DNA of 64,000 nucleotides from DATBLE01 sp036555585 (GTDB taxonomy: Bacteria > Actinomycetota > Thermoleophilia > Gaiellales > Gaiellaceae), in assembly GCA_036555585.1 (NCBI GenBank), contig DATBLE010000047.1:134200-198199 (forward strand). The letters run 5' to 3'. Each line of letters begins with the position of its first letter. Position 1 is the first letter of the stretch. Made by a program: the position numbers and the translations under genes. A model generated the notes under the pieces. That model was not told the origin of the DNA, did not search any database, and saw nothing but the letters and a program-made list of their open reading frames with translations. Shown one piece after another: positions 31,654 through 40,649 of the stretch.

Positions 31654-33551
31654 CAGGCGGCCTGTCTCCCGGCCGCGACCAGGACCCGGCACGGCGACTC
31701 GCGCAGGACGTAGTCGACCGTCCCGCCGAAGATCACCCGCCGCCCGGCCACCGACTGGCGCGGCGCGCCGAGGAGGACGAGCTCCGCGTTGCGCCGGCGG
31801 GCCTCCTCGACGATCGCCGGGCCGGCCTTCCGCGCGCGCAGGAGCCTGGTGACCGCCCGGACGCCGTAGCTCTCGACCAGTGCCTGCGCGTCGTCGAGCA
31901 GCGCCTCGGCGACGTCCTGCTCCTCCTCGAGCCGGGCGTCGAGCGGCAGCGCGAGCGGAATCTCGATCACGTGGACGATCGCGACGGTCGCACCTCGCTG
32001 CGCGGCCAGGCGCGCGGCGGCGACCAGCGCCTCCTCGCTCTCGCCGGTCCGCTTCACGGGCACCACGATCGTGCGGTACTCGACCGTCAGCGACGGGCCG
32101 AGGACGAGCATGGGCGCCCTGACCGTCTCCGTCATGGGCTGCTCGACCACGCGCGTGCGGTACAGCCAGTAGAAGACGAACCCGGCCGCGAGCCACCCGA
32201 GCCCGGCCCAGCGCGCGGGCGGGTACTGCACCACGACAACGACCCACGCGGCCGAGGTGCCGAGGCCGCCGAGGACGGCGAACAGCGGAACGTCCACGCC
32301 CGCGACGCGCAGGTTCGGCCGTGCGCGGTAGACGCCGGGCTCCTGCTTCCTGCGGCGGAGCTGGATGATCGCGGCGTGCGCGATCGTGAACGAGAGCATC
32401 GCGCCGAACGAGTACATCGTCCCCAGGAAGTTGACCTTGCCCGGGAGGAGGACCGCGATCGGGATCACGGCCGCGAAGACGATCAGCGAGAGCCACGGTG
32501 TCTTGAAGCGCGGGTGGAGGCGGCGGAAGACCTCCGGCAGCTGCCGGTAGGTGGCCATCGAGTAGGTGATCCGCGACGCGCCGATCACGCCGGCGTTCGT
32601 GGCGATGAAGAGGATCGTCGCCGCGAGCACGCCGACGTAGACCTTGCCCGCGTCGAGCACCCAGCCGTGGAGTCCCAGGTTCTCGACCAGGCCGAGCACC
32701 GGGTCGTTCTCGAAGCCGCCCTGGTCGGGCGGCAGGCCGAGCTTCGTCACGTAGTCGCCGTCCGGCTGCTGGTAGACGGGCAGCGCGGAGAGCGCGACCA
32801 GCGGAAGCGTGAAGTAGATCGCGAACACCGCCACGGCGACGAGCCGGATCGAGGAGGGAATCGTGCGCGTCGGGTCGCGGGCCTCCTCGGCCAGGTTCGA
32901 CACCGTCTCGATGCCGGTGTACGCGATCATCGCCACCGGGATCGCCAGCGCGAAGTTTCCCCAGGTCGGCGCGATCCCCCAGTGGACGTTCGCCTTCAGG
33001 ACGTGCGCGTCGAAGACGATCGCGAAGCCGATGATCACGAGCAGGAGCTGCGTGGCGAAGTCGACGACGGCGAGCGAGACGTTCAGGCCCGCCGCCTCCT
33101 TGACGCCGACGATGTTGATCGCGACCAGGATCAAGATCACCGCGGCCCCGCCGATGATGTCCCACGGGTTCGTCCTCAGCGGCTCCCAGAAGATCGACAG
33201 GTAGTGCGGGACGAAGAACGCCGAGATGGCGACGGTGATGATGTAGTTGAGCATCTGGGCCCAGGCGGCCCCGAAGGAGACGACCTCGTTGAAGGCGTGG
33301 CGTGCGAAGCTGGACGAGCCCCCCGCCTCCGGGTAGCGGACCGTTCCCTCGGCGTAGGTGGCGGCGGTCGCGGCGAAGATCAGGCCGCTGATCAGGAAGA
33401 CGAGCGGGGTGAGGCCGAGCGCGATCGCGGCGGTGACGCCGAGCGCGTAGTAGATCGACGAGCCGACGTTGCCGTAGGCGGTCGAGAAGAGCGCGGGCGT
33501 GCCGAGAACGCGCTCCAGTCCCTGCTGCTGCCGCCGGCGCCGGTGAGGCAC
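31653..33551 (-). CDS. APC-superfamily permease with C-terminal UspA domain (second copy)
   Basis: A 632-residue paralogue of the 29559-31481 gene, with the same order: APC fold (FSTAYGNVGSSIYYALGVTA, MIAYTGIETVSNLAEEARDP, SFGAMLSFTIAHAAIIQLRR) and a C-terminal UspA domain (RTIVVPVKRTGESEEALVAA, LVLLGAPRQSVAGRRV). The two proteins share the same start style and helix pattern but are clearly diverged, so this is an old duplication. A short membrane protein gene is coupled to its stop. Likely substrate: cation or amino acid, as discussed for the first copy. Confidence 0.85.
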   Translation of the reverse strand: MPHRRRRQQQGLERVLGTPALFSTAYGNVGSSIYYALGVTAAIALGLTPLVFLISGLIFAATAATYAEGTVRYPEAGGSSSFARHAFNEVVSFGAAWAQMLNYIITVAISAFFVPHYLSIFWEPLRTNPWDIIGGAAVILILVAINIVGVKEAAGLNVSLAVVDFATQLLLVIIGFAIVFDAHVLKANVHWGIAPTWGNFALAIPVAMIAYTGIETVSNLAEEARDPTRTIPSSIRLVAVAVFAIYFTLPLVALSALPVYQQPDGDYVTKLGLPPDQGGFENDPVLGLVENLGLHGWVLDAGKVYVGVLAATILFIATNAGVIGASRITYSMATYRQLPEVFRRLHPRFKTPWLSLIVFAAVIPIAVLLPGKVNFLGTMYSFGAMLSFTIAHAAIIQLRRRKQEPGVYRARPNLRVAGVDVPLFAVLGGLGTSAAWVVVVVQYPPARWAGLGWLAAGFVFYWLYRTRVVEQPMTETVRAPMLVLGPSLTVEYRTIVVPVKRTGESEEALVAAARLAAQRGATVAIVHVIEIPLALPLDARLEEEQDVAEALLDDAQALVESYGVRAVTRLLRARKAGPAIVEEARRRNAELVLLGAPRQSVAGRRVIFGGTVDYVLRESPCRVLVAAGRQAA

Positions 33552-33565
33552 CGGCGAACAATACG

Positions 33566-33588
33566 CGGGGGAACCGCTGGTTCCCCCG
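33566..33588 (-). terminator. Terminator-like hairpin after hppA
   Basis: Perfect 10-base stem CGGGGGAACC / GGTTCCCCCG with a 3-base loop, five bases after the hppA stop on the minus strand and just upstream of the APC-UspA start. It shares its GGGGGAA/TTCCCCC core with hairpins at 23918 and 55615. Confidence 0.65.
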
Positions 33589-33593
33589 TGCTG

Positions 33594-35639
33594 TCAGCCG
33601 TGAATGCTGACGATGAGCGGGATGATCAGGATGGCGACGATGTTGGCGATCTTGATCATCGGGTTGATCGCCGGGCCGGCGGTGTCCTTGTAGGGGTCGC
33701 CGACCGTGTCGCCCGTGACGCCGGCGGCGTGGGCCTCCGAGCCCTTGCCGCCGAAGGCGCCGTCCTCGATCATCTTCTTGGCGTTGTCCCAGGCGCCGCC
33801 GCCGGAGGTCATCGCGATCGCGAGGAACAGGCCGGTGACGATGGTGCCGATCAGCAGGCCGCCGAGCATCTCCGCCTTGATCACGCCGACGATGATCGGG
33901 AACGCGATCGGGATCGCCGCGGGCACCATCATCAGCTTGAGCGCGCGCCCGGTGACGATGCCGACGGCGCGCGAGTAGTCGGGACGCGACGTCCCCTCCA
34001 TGATCCCCGGGTCGTCGCGGAACTGGCGGCGCACCTCCTCGACCACCTCGCCGCCGGCCAGGCCGACCGCGGTCATCGCGAGCGAGGCGAACAGGAAGGG
34101 CATCAGGCCGCCGATGAACAGCCCGGCGATCACCCAGGGGTCGTTGAGCGTGAAGATCGCCTTCAGGCCCTCGTCGTTCAGGCCGCGCGTGTACTCGTCG
34201 AACAGGATCAGCGCGGCCAGGCCCGCCGAGCCGATCGCGTAGCCCTTGGTCACGGCCTTCGTCGTGTTGCCGACCGCGTCCAGCGGGTCGGTGATCGCGC
34301 GCACGGACTCGTCCAGGTCGGCCATCTCGGCGATGCCCCCGGCGTTGTCCGTAACGGGCCCGTAGGCGTCGAGGGCGACGATCAGCCCGGTCATCGACAG
34401 CTGCGCCATCACGGCGACGCCGATGCCGTACAGCTCGTGGCCGGCCGCGTAGTAGGCGCCGACGATGCCGACCGCGATCGTGATCACGGGCAGGGCCGTC
34501 GCCCGCATGCCGACGGCCAGCCCGGCAATGATGTTGGTGGCGTGCCCGGTCTGCGACGCCTCGGCGATCGACTTGACCGGGTTCCAGCGGGTGCCCGTGT
34601 AGTACTCGGTGATCGCGACCAGCAGGAACGTCACGCCCAGCCCGATCAGCGCTGAGCCGTAGAGCTGCCAGAAGCTGAACTTGCCGCCGTCGAAGGCCAG
34701 CGTCACCGGGATGAAGCCCAGGGCGGAGAGGACCGTGGCGACGACGACCGCCTTGTAGAGCGCGTTGATGATCGCGTTCGGGCCGCGCCCGGCACGGGCG
34801 AAGAACGTGCCGATCACTGAGGCGAGGATCGAGATTCCGCCCAGCGCGAGCGGGTAGAGCCAGAGCTCGCCGCTCGGGAACGCGGTGCCGAGCAGCATGA
34901 CCGCGACCGCGGTGACCGCGTACGTCTCGAACAGGTCGGCGGCCATGCCTGCGCAGTCGCCGACGTTGTCGCCGACGTTGTCGGCGATCACGGCCGGGTT
35001 GCGCGGGTCGTCCTCGGGGATGCCCGCCTCGATCTTCCCGACCAGGTCGGCGCCGACGTCGGCCGCCTTCGTGAAGATGCCGCCCCCGAGCCGGGCGAAG
35101 ACGGAGATCAGCGACCCGCCGAAGGCGAGCCCGACGAGGTCGTCGATCGCCGAGGCCGAGCTGTGGTTGAGCCAGTCGGTGAGCGCCCAGTAGTAGCCCG
35201 CGACGCCGAACAGGCCGAGGCCGACGACGAGCAGTCCCGTCACCGAGCCGGCCCGGAACGCGACGTTGAGCGCAGGCTTCAGACCGTCCTTGGCCGCCTC
35301 GGCGGTCCGCACGTTCGAGCGAACGGCGACGTTCATGCCGATGAAGCCGGCCGCGGCGGAGAGCGTGGCGCCGATCAGGAACCCGACGGCCGTGCCCCAG
35401 CCGAGCTTGTGGTAGAAGCCGAGCAGAAGGAAGGGGACGATCGCCACCATCGCGATCGTCGTGTACTGCTTGCGCAGGTACGCGGCCGCGCCTTCCTGGA
35501 CGGCACGCGCGATCTGCTGCATCCGCTCGCTGCCCGCAGGCCGCGAGAGCAGCCAGTACACGAGATAGAGGCCGTACAGGATCGCGATGCCCGAGCAGAC
35601 GAGCGCGAACAGCACGGCATGGTCCTTGAAGAAGTCCAC
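33594..35639 (-). CDS. hppA: K+-independent, H+-translocating membrane pyrophosphatase
   Basis: Couples hydrolysis of pyrophosphate to proton pumping across the membrane. The 681-residue protein has about sixteen helices and the catalytic loops: GGGIFTKAADVGADLVGKIE, DNVGDNVGDCAGMAADLFE, DNAGGIAEM and the C-terminal VGDPYKDTAGPAINPMIK. The diagnostic motif reads GNTTKAVTKGYAIGSAGL: Lys in the position where K+-dependent enzymes have Ala, which marks the K+-independent H+ type. GTG 35639 has GGGAG 5 bases upstream; a longer frame has no such site. It is followed by a hairpin and then the APC-UspA genes. Confidence 0.96.
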   Translation of the reverse strand: MDFFKDHAVLFALVCSGIAILYGLYLVYWLLSRPAGSERMQQIARAVQEGAAAYLRKQYTTIAMVAIVPFLLLGFYHKLGWGTAVGFLIGATLSAAAGFIGMNVAVRSNVRTAEAAKDGLKPALNVAFRAGSVTGLLVVGLGLFGVAGYYWALTDWLNHSSASAIDDLVGLAFGGSLISVFARLGGGIFTKAADVGADLVGKIEAGIPEDDPRNPAVIADNVGDNVGDCAGMAADLFETYAVTAVAVMLLGTAFPSGELWLYPLALGGISILASVIGTFFARAGRGPNAIINALYKAVVVATVLSALGFIPVTLAFDGGKFSFWQLYGSALIGLGVTFLLVAITEYYTGTRWNPVKSIAEASQTGHATNIIAGLAVGMRATALPVITIAVGIVGAYYAAGHELYGIGVAVMAQLSMTGLIVALDAYGPVTDNAGGIAEMADLDESVRAITDPLDAVGNTTKAVTKGYAIGSAGLAALILFDEYTRGLNDEGLKAIFTLNDPWVIAGLFIGGLMPFLFASLAMTAVGLAGGEVVEEVRRQFRDDPGIMEGTSRPDYSRAVGIVTGRALKLMMVPAAIPIAFPIIVGVIKAEMLGGLLIGTIVTGLFLAIAMTSGGGAWDNAKKMIEDGAFGGKGSEAHAAGVTGDTVGDPYKDTAGPAINPMIKIANIVAILIIPLIVSIHG

Positions 35640-35744
35640 TACGCTCCCTTTCCCCTTACAAAGTCGGCGCCGAGAGTCCTCGGCGCGCCACAACCAAGCT
35701 CACAAGCGCGAGAGACTATCCGATCGGACGGCGGCGCCGTACGG

Positions 35745-36917
35745 TCAGCGCAGGCGCGCATTGCTCGCACGCAGCCGTTTCCAGGCCTTCGGCAGCCGCT
35801 TCCTCACCCGCCGGCGGCGGGCGCGCTGGCGCTCCGCGACGCGCCCGGCGACGAATGCCCCGGCGGTCGCGGAGTCGACGACGCTGAGCTCGCGCAGGCG
35901 GCGCTCGGCGACGACCGCGTCCTGGTACTCGCCGAGGAGGGCCTGCATGGCCTTGGCGCGTGCGACGAAGCGGTCGCCGTCCCGGCCCCCGGGCGGGCTG
36001 AGCTCGGCCGCATAGCGCGCCCGCTTGAGCGTGATGCGGAGCCGGTGGACCGAGGCGTCGTCGGGATCGGGCCCGAGCTGGTCGACGGCCCGTGCGAGGC
36101 GTCGGAACGACCTGCGGGCGACGCGCTCGAGCGGAACGGCGGCCTCGTCGGCTGCCAGCCGGGGGCGCAGGCGCAGCCGGACGAGGAGCCGGCGGTAGGA
36201 ATCGGCCTCGAGCGCCTCGAGCAGCCGCGTCCTGGCGGCGTCGCGCTCGGAGACCAGCCGCTCCGTCAGCACGTCGCCTCCGCGGCGGTCGCCGCCTTCC
36301 AGGGTCGGGAGCTCTTCCCGGACGTGCTCGAGCAGGACGTCCAGGTCGCGCACGGGGCTCGTCGCGGCGCCGAGCTCGCGGAGCGGGTCGACGAGCGACC
36401 GGTACCACTCGGGATCGACGTGCTTGCGTACGGCCCGGAGGTACGCGCGCGTTCGCCGCGCGGCGACCCGGTGCTGGTGCAGGCTCTCGGGCTCGGCGCC
36501 GAGGCGCGTGCCGGGATCGTGCGCGAGCAGAGCCTGCCGCTGAGCCTCGATTGCCGTGCGCAGCCGGACTGCGCCCTCGTCCGGGCTGAGCGGCGGCATC
36601 GGGACGAGCTCCCGGCCGGCGAGCACTCCGTCGATCAGGTCGGCGATCTCGCGGGGCGGCGCGAGACCCGCGTTCCCGGGCTCCCAGGCCTCGACCACCT
36701 CGCCGCGTGGCAGGCGGAGCCGCCAGGTCACCCCCGCCTCGAGCGGTATGCGCGAGACGACCATGCCGAGCCGTTCGAGGTCGAAGTCGAGCGTGTCGTA
36801 GTCGTGCGCGACGCCGAGCTCGCGCTCCGCGCGGAGCCAGTCCTCCTCGGGGGTGCCGGCCAGCGGGCTCTCGGAGATCTGGTGTGCGCGAGTGCGGATC
36901 GCGTCCGAGGCGTCCAT
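35745..36917 (-). CDS. DUF2934-CHAD domain protein
   Basis: A 390-residue protein. The first ~35 residues (IRTRAHQISESPLAGTPEED, WLRAERELG) match the short DUF2934 domain. A middle segment follows, and residues ~130-390 form a CHAD domain: helices rich in conserved His/Arg, such as SLHQHRVAARRTRAYLRAVR, VRDLDVLLEHV and VHRLRITLKRARYAAEL. CHAD proteins bind polyphosphate and sit on polyphosphate granules; the basic C-terminal tail fits that. No ppk or CYTH gene is adjacent, but a pyrophosphatase is upstream on the same strand. Confidence 0.87.
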   Translation of the reverse strand: MDASDAIRTRAHQISESPLAGTPEEDWLRAERELGVAHDYDTLDFDLERLGMVVSRIPLEAGVTWRLRLPRGEVVEAWEPGNAGLAPPREIADLIDGVLAGRELVPMPPLSPDEGAVRLRTAIEAQRQALLAHDPGTRLGAEPESLHQHRVAARRTRAYLRAVRKHVDPEWYRSLVDPLRELGAATSPVRDLDVLLEHVREELPTLEGGDRRGGDVLTERLVSERDAARTRLLEALEADSYRRLLVRLRLRPRLAADEAAVPLERVARRSFRRLARAVDQLGPDPDDASVHRLRITLKRARYAAELSPPGGRDGDRFVARAKAMQALLGEYQDAVVAERRLRELSVVDSATAGAFVAGRVAERQRARRRRVRKRLPKAWKRLRASNARLR

Positions 36918-36949
36918 CGCCCCTCAATTCGTTCCGCCGCGACTCGTTC

Positions 36950-37264
36950 CTAGGAGCCGGTAGCCGCCGCCTTCGCGTACGCCAGCTGCATGTTGGCCAC
37001 CAGCTCCTCGAGGTCGCGAGCGAGCTCGGCCGCCACGACGCCCTTCAGCACGGGCACCAGCGCGCGCAGCGCGTCGATGGCGAGCTTCGCCTGCTCGAGG
37101 TCGCGGTGCTCCTCGCCGAGGCTCCGGTAGCCGAGCGAGGAGACCGTGAACACCGTCTGCACGAGGACGTCGGCGACCTTCAGCTGCTCGAGCTCGGACT
37201 GGAGCTGCTCCAGCAGATCTTCCTGCGAGGGCTGCCGCTCGGGAGCGTCACCCGCCTCAGCCAT
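36950..37264 (-). CDS. DUF1844 protein
   Basis: A 104-residue protein with the DUF1844 pattern: VADVLVQTVFTVSSLGYRSL, then DLEQAKLAIDALRALVPVLK and an amphipathic helix to the end. Function is unknown, although the family is often encoded next to core translation genes in other bacteria. The ATG at 37264 overlaps the stop of the carboxylate-amine ligase by 8 bases, so they are coupled. A longer reading with four extra residues (MRPS) is possible. Confidence 0.8.
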   Translation of the reverse strand: MAEAGDAPERQPSQEDLLEQLQSELEQLKVADVLVQTVFTVSSLGYRSLGEEHRDLEQAKLAIDALRALVPVLKGVVAAELARDLEELVANMQLAYAKAAATGS

Positions 37265-38408
37265 GGACGGCCTCACCCGCCTTGACCTGCTCCGCGTAGA
37301 TCTCCTCGAACGACCAGCCCTCCCCGACCCGGGCGATCTGCCGCTCGGCCGCGGTCGCCGCGGGAACGGCGAGGGTCACGTCGAGCTCCGCGGCGACCGG
37401 TGAGATCCACTCCGCGACGCGTTCCAGCTCGCCTCGCGCGGGCCGCACCTCGTAGGTGCCCGGGTCGAGCAGCGTCCCCGACAGGCCGTAGCGGATCGCC
37501 CGCCACAGGTTCTCCTCGATCATCCGGGGCGGCGGCTGCGGCAGCGGCTCTCCCTCGTCGACCGCGCGGGCGATCCGCGCCGCGAGGGCGTAGCAGAAGC
37601 CGGCGAGCGCCCTGGACTCGCCGAGGTCGGGCTGGCCGTCGCAGATCCTGATCTCGACCGTCGGATACGCGAGGTGCGGCCTGACGCTCCACCAGAGCTG
37701 GGTGTGCTCGTCGATCGAGCCGGTCTCGTACAGCGTCCGCACGTACTCCTCGAAGACCTGCCAGCTCCCGTAGGCGTCCGGGACGCCGCAGCGCGGGAAC
37801 ATGCGCGTGAACACCTCGGTCCGGGCCGAGTGGAGGCCGCTGTTCACGCCCTCGACCAGCGGCGAGCTCGCCGAGAGTGCGAGCAGGTGCGGCAGGAACA
37901 CGCGCAGGCCGTCGTGGACGGCGACGGCGCGGTCCGCGCCCCGGATCCCGACGTGGACGTGGAGTCCGAACGTGTTGTTCCGCCAGACCACGTACCGGAG
38001 CAGCTCGTCGTTTCGCCGGTAGTGCGGGGTGTCGATGATCCGCTGGTCCTGCCAGCGGCTCCACGGATGGGTGCCCGTCGCACCCAGCGAGATTCCGAGG
38101 CTCGTGGTCAGCGCGGCGAGCTGCGCACGCCGCTCGCCCATGCGCCCGGAGGCCTCCGCGAAGCTCTCGCAGCGGCCCGTGCGCACCTCGACCTCGCTCG
38201 CGATCAGCTCGCCGACGAGATGGTCGTCGACCTCCGAGCCGGAGGCGGCTGCCTTCACCTCCTCGAAGCGGCTCACCAGCGACAGCGTCTCGGGGTCGAG
38301 CAGGGCGAACTCCTCCTCGACCGCGACGGTCAGGTCGGTACCGGTCTCGAACGCCTCGCGGGCGCGCGAGATCATCTCCCCGTAGGGCAGCTTCTGCGCT
38401 TCACCCAT
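37257..38408 (-). CDS. Carboxylate-amine ligase (glutamate-cysteine ligase 2 / YbdK family)
   Basis: A 383-residue ATP-dependent ligase of the GCS2 family. Seen: VAVEEEFALLDPET (the metal-binding Glu-rich strand), ELIASEVEVRTGRCESFAEA, GATGTHPWSRWQDQRI, NTFGLHVHVGIRGADRAV and LAYPTVEIRICDGQPDLGES. YbdK-type enzymes join glutamate to cysteine only weakly; in actinobacteria some members serve mycothiol- or ergothioneine-like pathways. The exact substrate is unknown. It lies 13 bases downstream of the glycosyltransferase gene and is coupled to the DUF1844 gene. Confidence 0.9.
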   Translation of the reverse strand: MGEAQKLPYGEMISRAREAFETGTDLTVAVEEEFALLDPETLSLVSRFEEVKAAASGSEVDDHLVGELIASEVEVRTGRCESFAEASGRMGERRAQLAALTTSLGISLGATGTHPWSRWQDQRIIDTPHYRRNDELLRYVVWRNNTFGLHVHVGIRGADRAVAVHDGLRVFLPHLLALSASSPLVEGVNSGLHSARTEVFTRMFPRCGVPDAYGSWQVFEEYVRTLYETGSIDEHTQLWWSVRPHLAYPTVEIRICDGQPDLGESRALAGFCYALAARIARAVDEGEPLPQPPPRMIEENLWRAIRYGLSGTLLDPGTYEVRPARGELERVAEWISPVAAELDVTLAVPAATAAERQIARVGEGWSFEEIYAEQVKAGEAVHG

Positions 38409-38421
38409 CGAAGCGGGAAGC

Positions 38422-39666
38422 CTACGCGGAAAAGGGCGCCAGCAGCCGCTCGGCGACGCCGGCCCAGGACCAGCGCTCGACCGCCACCTGCCGCGCCGCC
38501 TCCCCCAGCGAGGCGCGCTCGGCGGCCGGCAGGGCGAGCAGCTCGTGGAGCTTGTCGGCGAGGTCGAGCGAGTCGCCCGTGGCGAAGCTGGTCAGGTGCC
38601 GGCGGGCCGGCGGGTAGGCGTCCTCCAGGCCGCGGGCGATCTCCTCCAGCCCGGAATGGCGAGCGACGAGCGGCGGGCAGGCCGCGGCGGCCGCTTCGGC
38701 CGCGACCATTCCGAACGCCTCCGGGAAGATCGAGGGCACGACCGCGACGTCGGCGAGCGGAATCAGGTTGACGAGGTGGCGATGCTCCAGCGGGCCGGTG
38801 AACAGCGTCCGCCTGGGCGCGATCCGCTCGAGCTCGCGGCGGTAGTCGCCGAAGCCGACCACCAGCGTGCGCACGTCCATGCCGCGCAGCGCCTCGAACA
38901 GGACGTGGACGCCCTTGTTGTAGAGCAGCTTCCCGAAATAGAGGACGGTCGGCGCGTCGCCGGCGAGGGACTCGCGCAGGCGCTGCTCGTTCCCCTCGTC
39001 CGGCAGCCGTTCCTGCCGGTTGCCCGGGTTCGGCGGGTCGGCGCGGCACTCGGCCAGCAGCCGCTCGAGCGCCTCGGGCCGGCTGCGGACGACGAACGCG
39101 TCGACGTCGACGCCCGGCGGCACCTCGTGCACGCGGTCGACCTGACCGACGACCTCCTCCAGCACCTGCCGGATGTGGGCCGATCCGACGAACACCGCCC
39201 CTGCGCCGCGCAGGGCCTCCGCCCCCCACGCTTCGAGCTCGGCGTCGCCGCGCATCGAGTACTCCAGCTCCGAGCCGTGCGCCTTCACGCCGAAGCGGGC
39301 GCCGCTCGCCGCCGCGACCGGGCCGCCCATGAGGACGTGGTTCGCGAAGACCAGATCGGCCGGCAGGTGCTCGCGCAGCGCCTCCGCGTTCCGCGCGACG
39401 TAGCGGTCGCGCTCCTCGCGCGGCATGTCCTGGAGCAGCACCGGCTCCAGCCCCTCGTAGCGGTCGAGCACGAACACGGGGAGCCGCGTGTCGAGCTCCG
39501 GGCGGACGACCTGCGCGCCCGCCAGGTCGAAGCGCTCGGGCGCCGGGTCCTGGCAGAGGACGACGACGTCGTGCCCGGCCCGCGCCCACTCCCGCGCGAC
39601 CGCGCGGGTGTAGACGTTCGACCCGGTTCCCTCCAGGAGGTACCCATGCCAGACGAGGATCCGCAC
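38422..39666 (-). CDS. Glycosyltransferase, GT4 family
   Basis: A 414-residue GT-B enzyme. The N-domain has MRILVWHGYLLEGTGSNVYT (glycine-rich loop) and FANHVLMGGPVAAA. The C-domain has TVLYFGKLLYNKGVHVLFEA, LVVGFGDYRRELERI and ADVAVVPSIFPEAFGMVAAE, the EX7E retaining motif with nucleotide-sugar contact. It resembles transferases of capsule, glycolipid or mycothiol-type synthesis, but the acceptor is unclear. It precedes the carboxylate-amine ligase gene by 13 bases; a joint role in a small thiol or cell-surface product is only a suggestion. Confidence 0.88.
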   Translation of the reverse strand: MRILVWHGYLLEGTGSNVYTRAVAREWARAGHDVVVLCQDPAPERFDLAGAQVVRPELDTRLPVFVLDRYEGLEPVLLQDMPREERDRYVARNAEALREHLPADLVFANHVLMGGPVAAASGARFGVKAHGSELEYSMRGDAELEAWGAEALRGAGAVFVGSAHIRQVLEEVVGQVDRVHEVPPGVDVDAFVVRSRPEALERLLAECRADPPNPGNRQERLPDEGNEQRLRESLAGDAPTVLYFGKLLYNKGVHVLFEALRGMDVRTLVVGFGDYRRELERIAPRRTLFTGPLEHRHLVNLIPLADVAVVPSIFPEAFGMVAAEAAAAACPPLVARHSGLEEIARGLEDAYPPARRHLTSFATGDSLDLADKLHELLALPAAERASLGEAARQVAVERWSWAGVAERLLAPFSA

Positions 39667-39685
39667 GGGCCGGAGCCTAGTTCAG

Positions 39686-40306
39686 CTACGCCAGATGGAA
39701 GTAGAGCGCGTGCAGGAGCTCGACTGCCGGGTTCGAGGTGTGCACCTGCACGTCCGCGGGGACGTCGAGCAGGCCCTCGCTGTAGTTGAAGATGATCTTC
39801 ACGCCCGCGTCGACCAGGTCGTCGGCGACGCCCTGGGCCGCAGCGGCCGGCACGGCGAGGACGCCGACGATGATGTTCTTGTCGTGGACCGCGTCCTTGA
39901 GGTCGGAGTACTGCTGCACCTCGACGTGGCCGGCCCGGTTGCCGACGACGCCCGGGTCGCGGTCGAAGACGGCGGCGATGTTGATCCCGTGCTCGGCGAA
40001 GATCGGGGAGCTCGCGATCGCCTGGCCCAGCCGCCCGGCGCCGACGAGCGCGATGTTGTGCTGGCCCTGGGTGCGCAGGATCTTGCGGATCTCGCCGAGC
40101 AGGCTGTCGATGTTGTAGCCCACCCCGCGCTTGCCGAACTTCCCGAAGGCGGACAGGTCGCGCCTGATCTGCGTGGCGTTGATGTTCGTGTAGTCGGACA
40201 TCTCCTGGGAGGAGATGCGCTCCTTGCCCATCTTCTTGGCCTGCGTGAGAACCTGGAGGTACCGGCTCAGTCGCGCGGCGACCCCGACCGTCAACCGATC
40301 CGTCAC
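39686..40306 (-). CDS. rex: Redox-sensing transcriptional repressor Rex
   Basis: Senses the NADH/NAD+ ratio and represses fermentation and respiratory genes when NAD+ is high. The 206-residue protein has the winged-helix part (ISSQEMSDYTNINATQIRRD, LSAFGKFGKRGVGY) and a Rossmann domain (IALVGAGRLGQAIASS, AAVFDRDPGVVG, FNYSEGLLDVPADVQVHTSN). GTG 40306 is preferred since AAGGAG lies 5 bases upstream; an ATG at 40345 would add 13 residues. It lies downstream of the glutaredoxin and gdhA genes. I see no clean TTGTGAA...TTCACAA operator in its upstream DNA. Confidence 0.95.
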   Translation of the reverse strand: MTDRLTVGVAARLSRYLQVLTQAKKMGKERISSQEMSDYTNINATQIRRDLSAFGKFGKRGVGYNIDSLLGEIRKILRTQGQHNIALVGAGRLGQAIASSPIFAEHGINIAAVFDRDPGVVGNRAGHVEVQQYSDLKDAVHDKNIIVGVLAVPAAAAQGVADDLVDAGVKIIFNYSEGLLDVPADVQVHTSNPAVELLHALYFHLA

Positions 40307-40382
40307 ACCCGCTCCTTGTGTCGCTGTTTGTAACACCGCCTGCATTGTGCCAGCCCGCTTTCCAGGCTGCGCCGGTCGCCTT

Positions 40383-40649
40383 TTAGGTCTGACTTTGTGC
40401 GCCCGGTCGCCCCTCGAGCCGGCGCAGGAACGCGGCGGTGTCCACGTAGTAGACGAACGCCCGCTCGCCGTCGATCTCGACCACCGGCAGCCATTCGCGG
40501 TAGCGCGCCTCCAGCCCGGCGTCGCCGCCGATGTCGACCTCGCGCAGCTCGAACTCGTGCTCGCGCCGGAGCTCGGCGAGCGTGCTCCGCGCCCGCTCGC
40601 AGAGGTGGCAACCCTCGGCGTGGTAGACGACGACCTGCGGCTTAGGGAT
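40383..40649 (-). CDS. Glutaredoxin-like thiol-redox protein
   Basis: A short thioredoxin-fold protein: PQVVVYHAEGCHLCERARST, LRREHEFELREVDIGGDAGL, REWLPVVEIDGERAFVYYVD and LRRLEG. The CHLC motif stands where glutaredoxins have CPYC; the cis-Pro is in LPVVEI. It probably reduces disulfides or mixed thiols. There is no ATG, GTG or TTG in frame between the previous in-frame stop (inside gdhA) and the first conserved strand. The best candidate is ATC at 40649, four bases after GAGGG. The reading frame overlaps the gdhA stop by 8 bases. Confidence 0.75.
   Translation of the reverse strand: MPKPQVVVYHAEGCHLCERARSTLAELRREHEFELREVDIGGDAGLEARYREWLPVVEIDGERAFVYYVDTAAFLRRLEGRPGAQSQT

Noticed and set aside
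28491..34655. A 6.2-kb uninterrupted plus-strand frame (about 2050 codons)
   Set aside because: It is exactly antisense to five well-identified minus-strand genes. Its composition is Arg/Asp/Gln-rich low complexity, as expected from the opposite strand of GC-rich coding DNA.
40307..40382. Rex operator upstream of rex
   Set aside because: TTGTG and TTGTAACA occur near 40316-40335, but they do not form the TTGTGAA-n4-TTCACAA palindrome.
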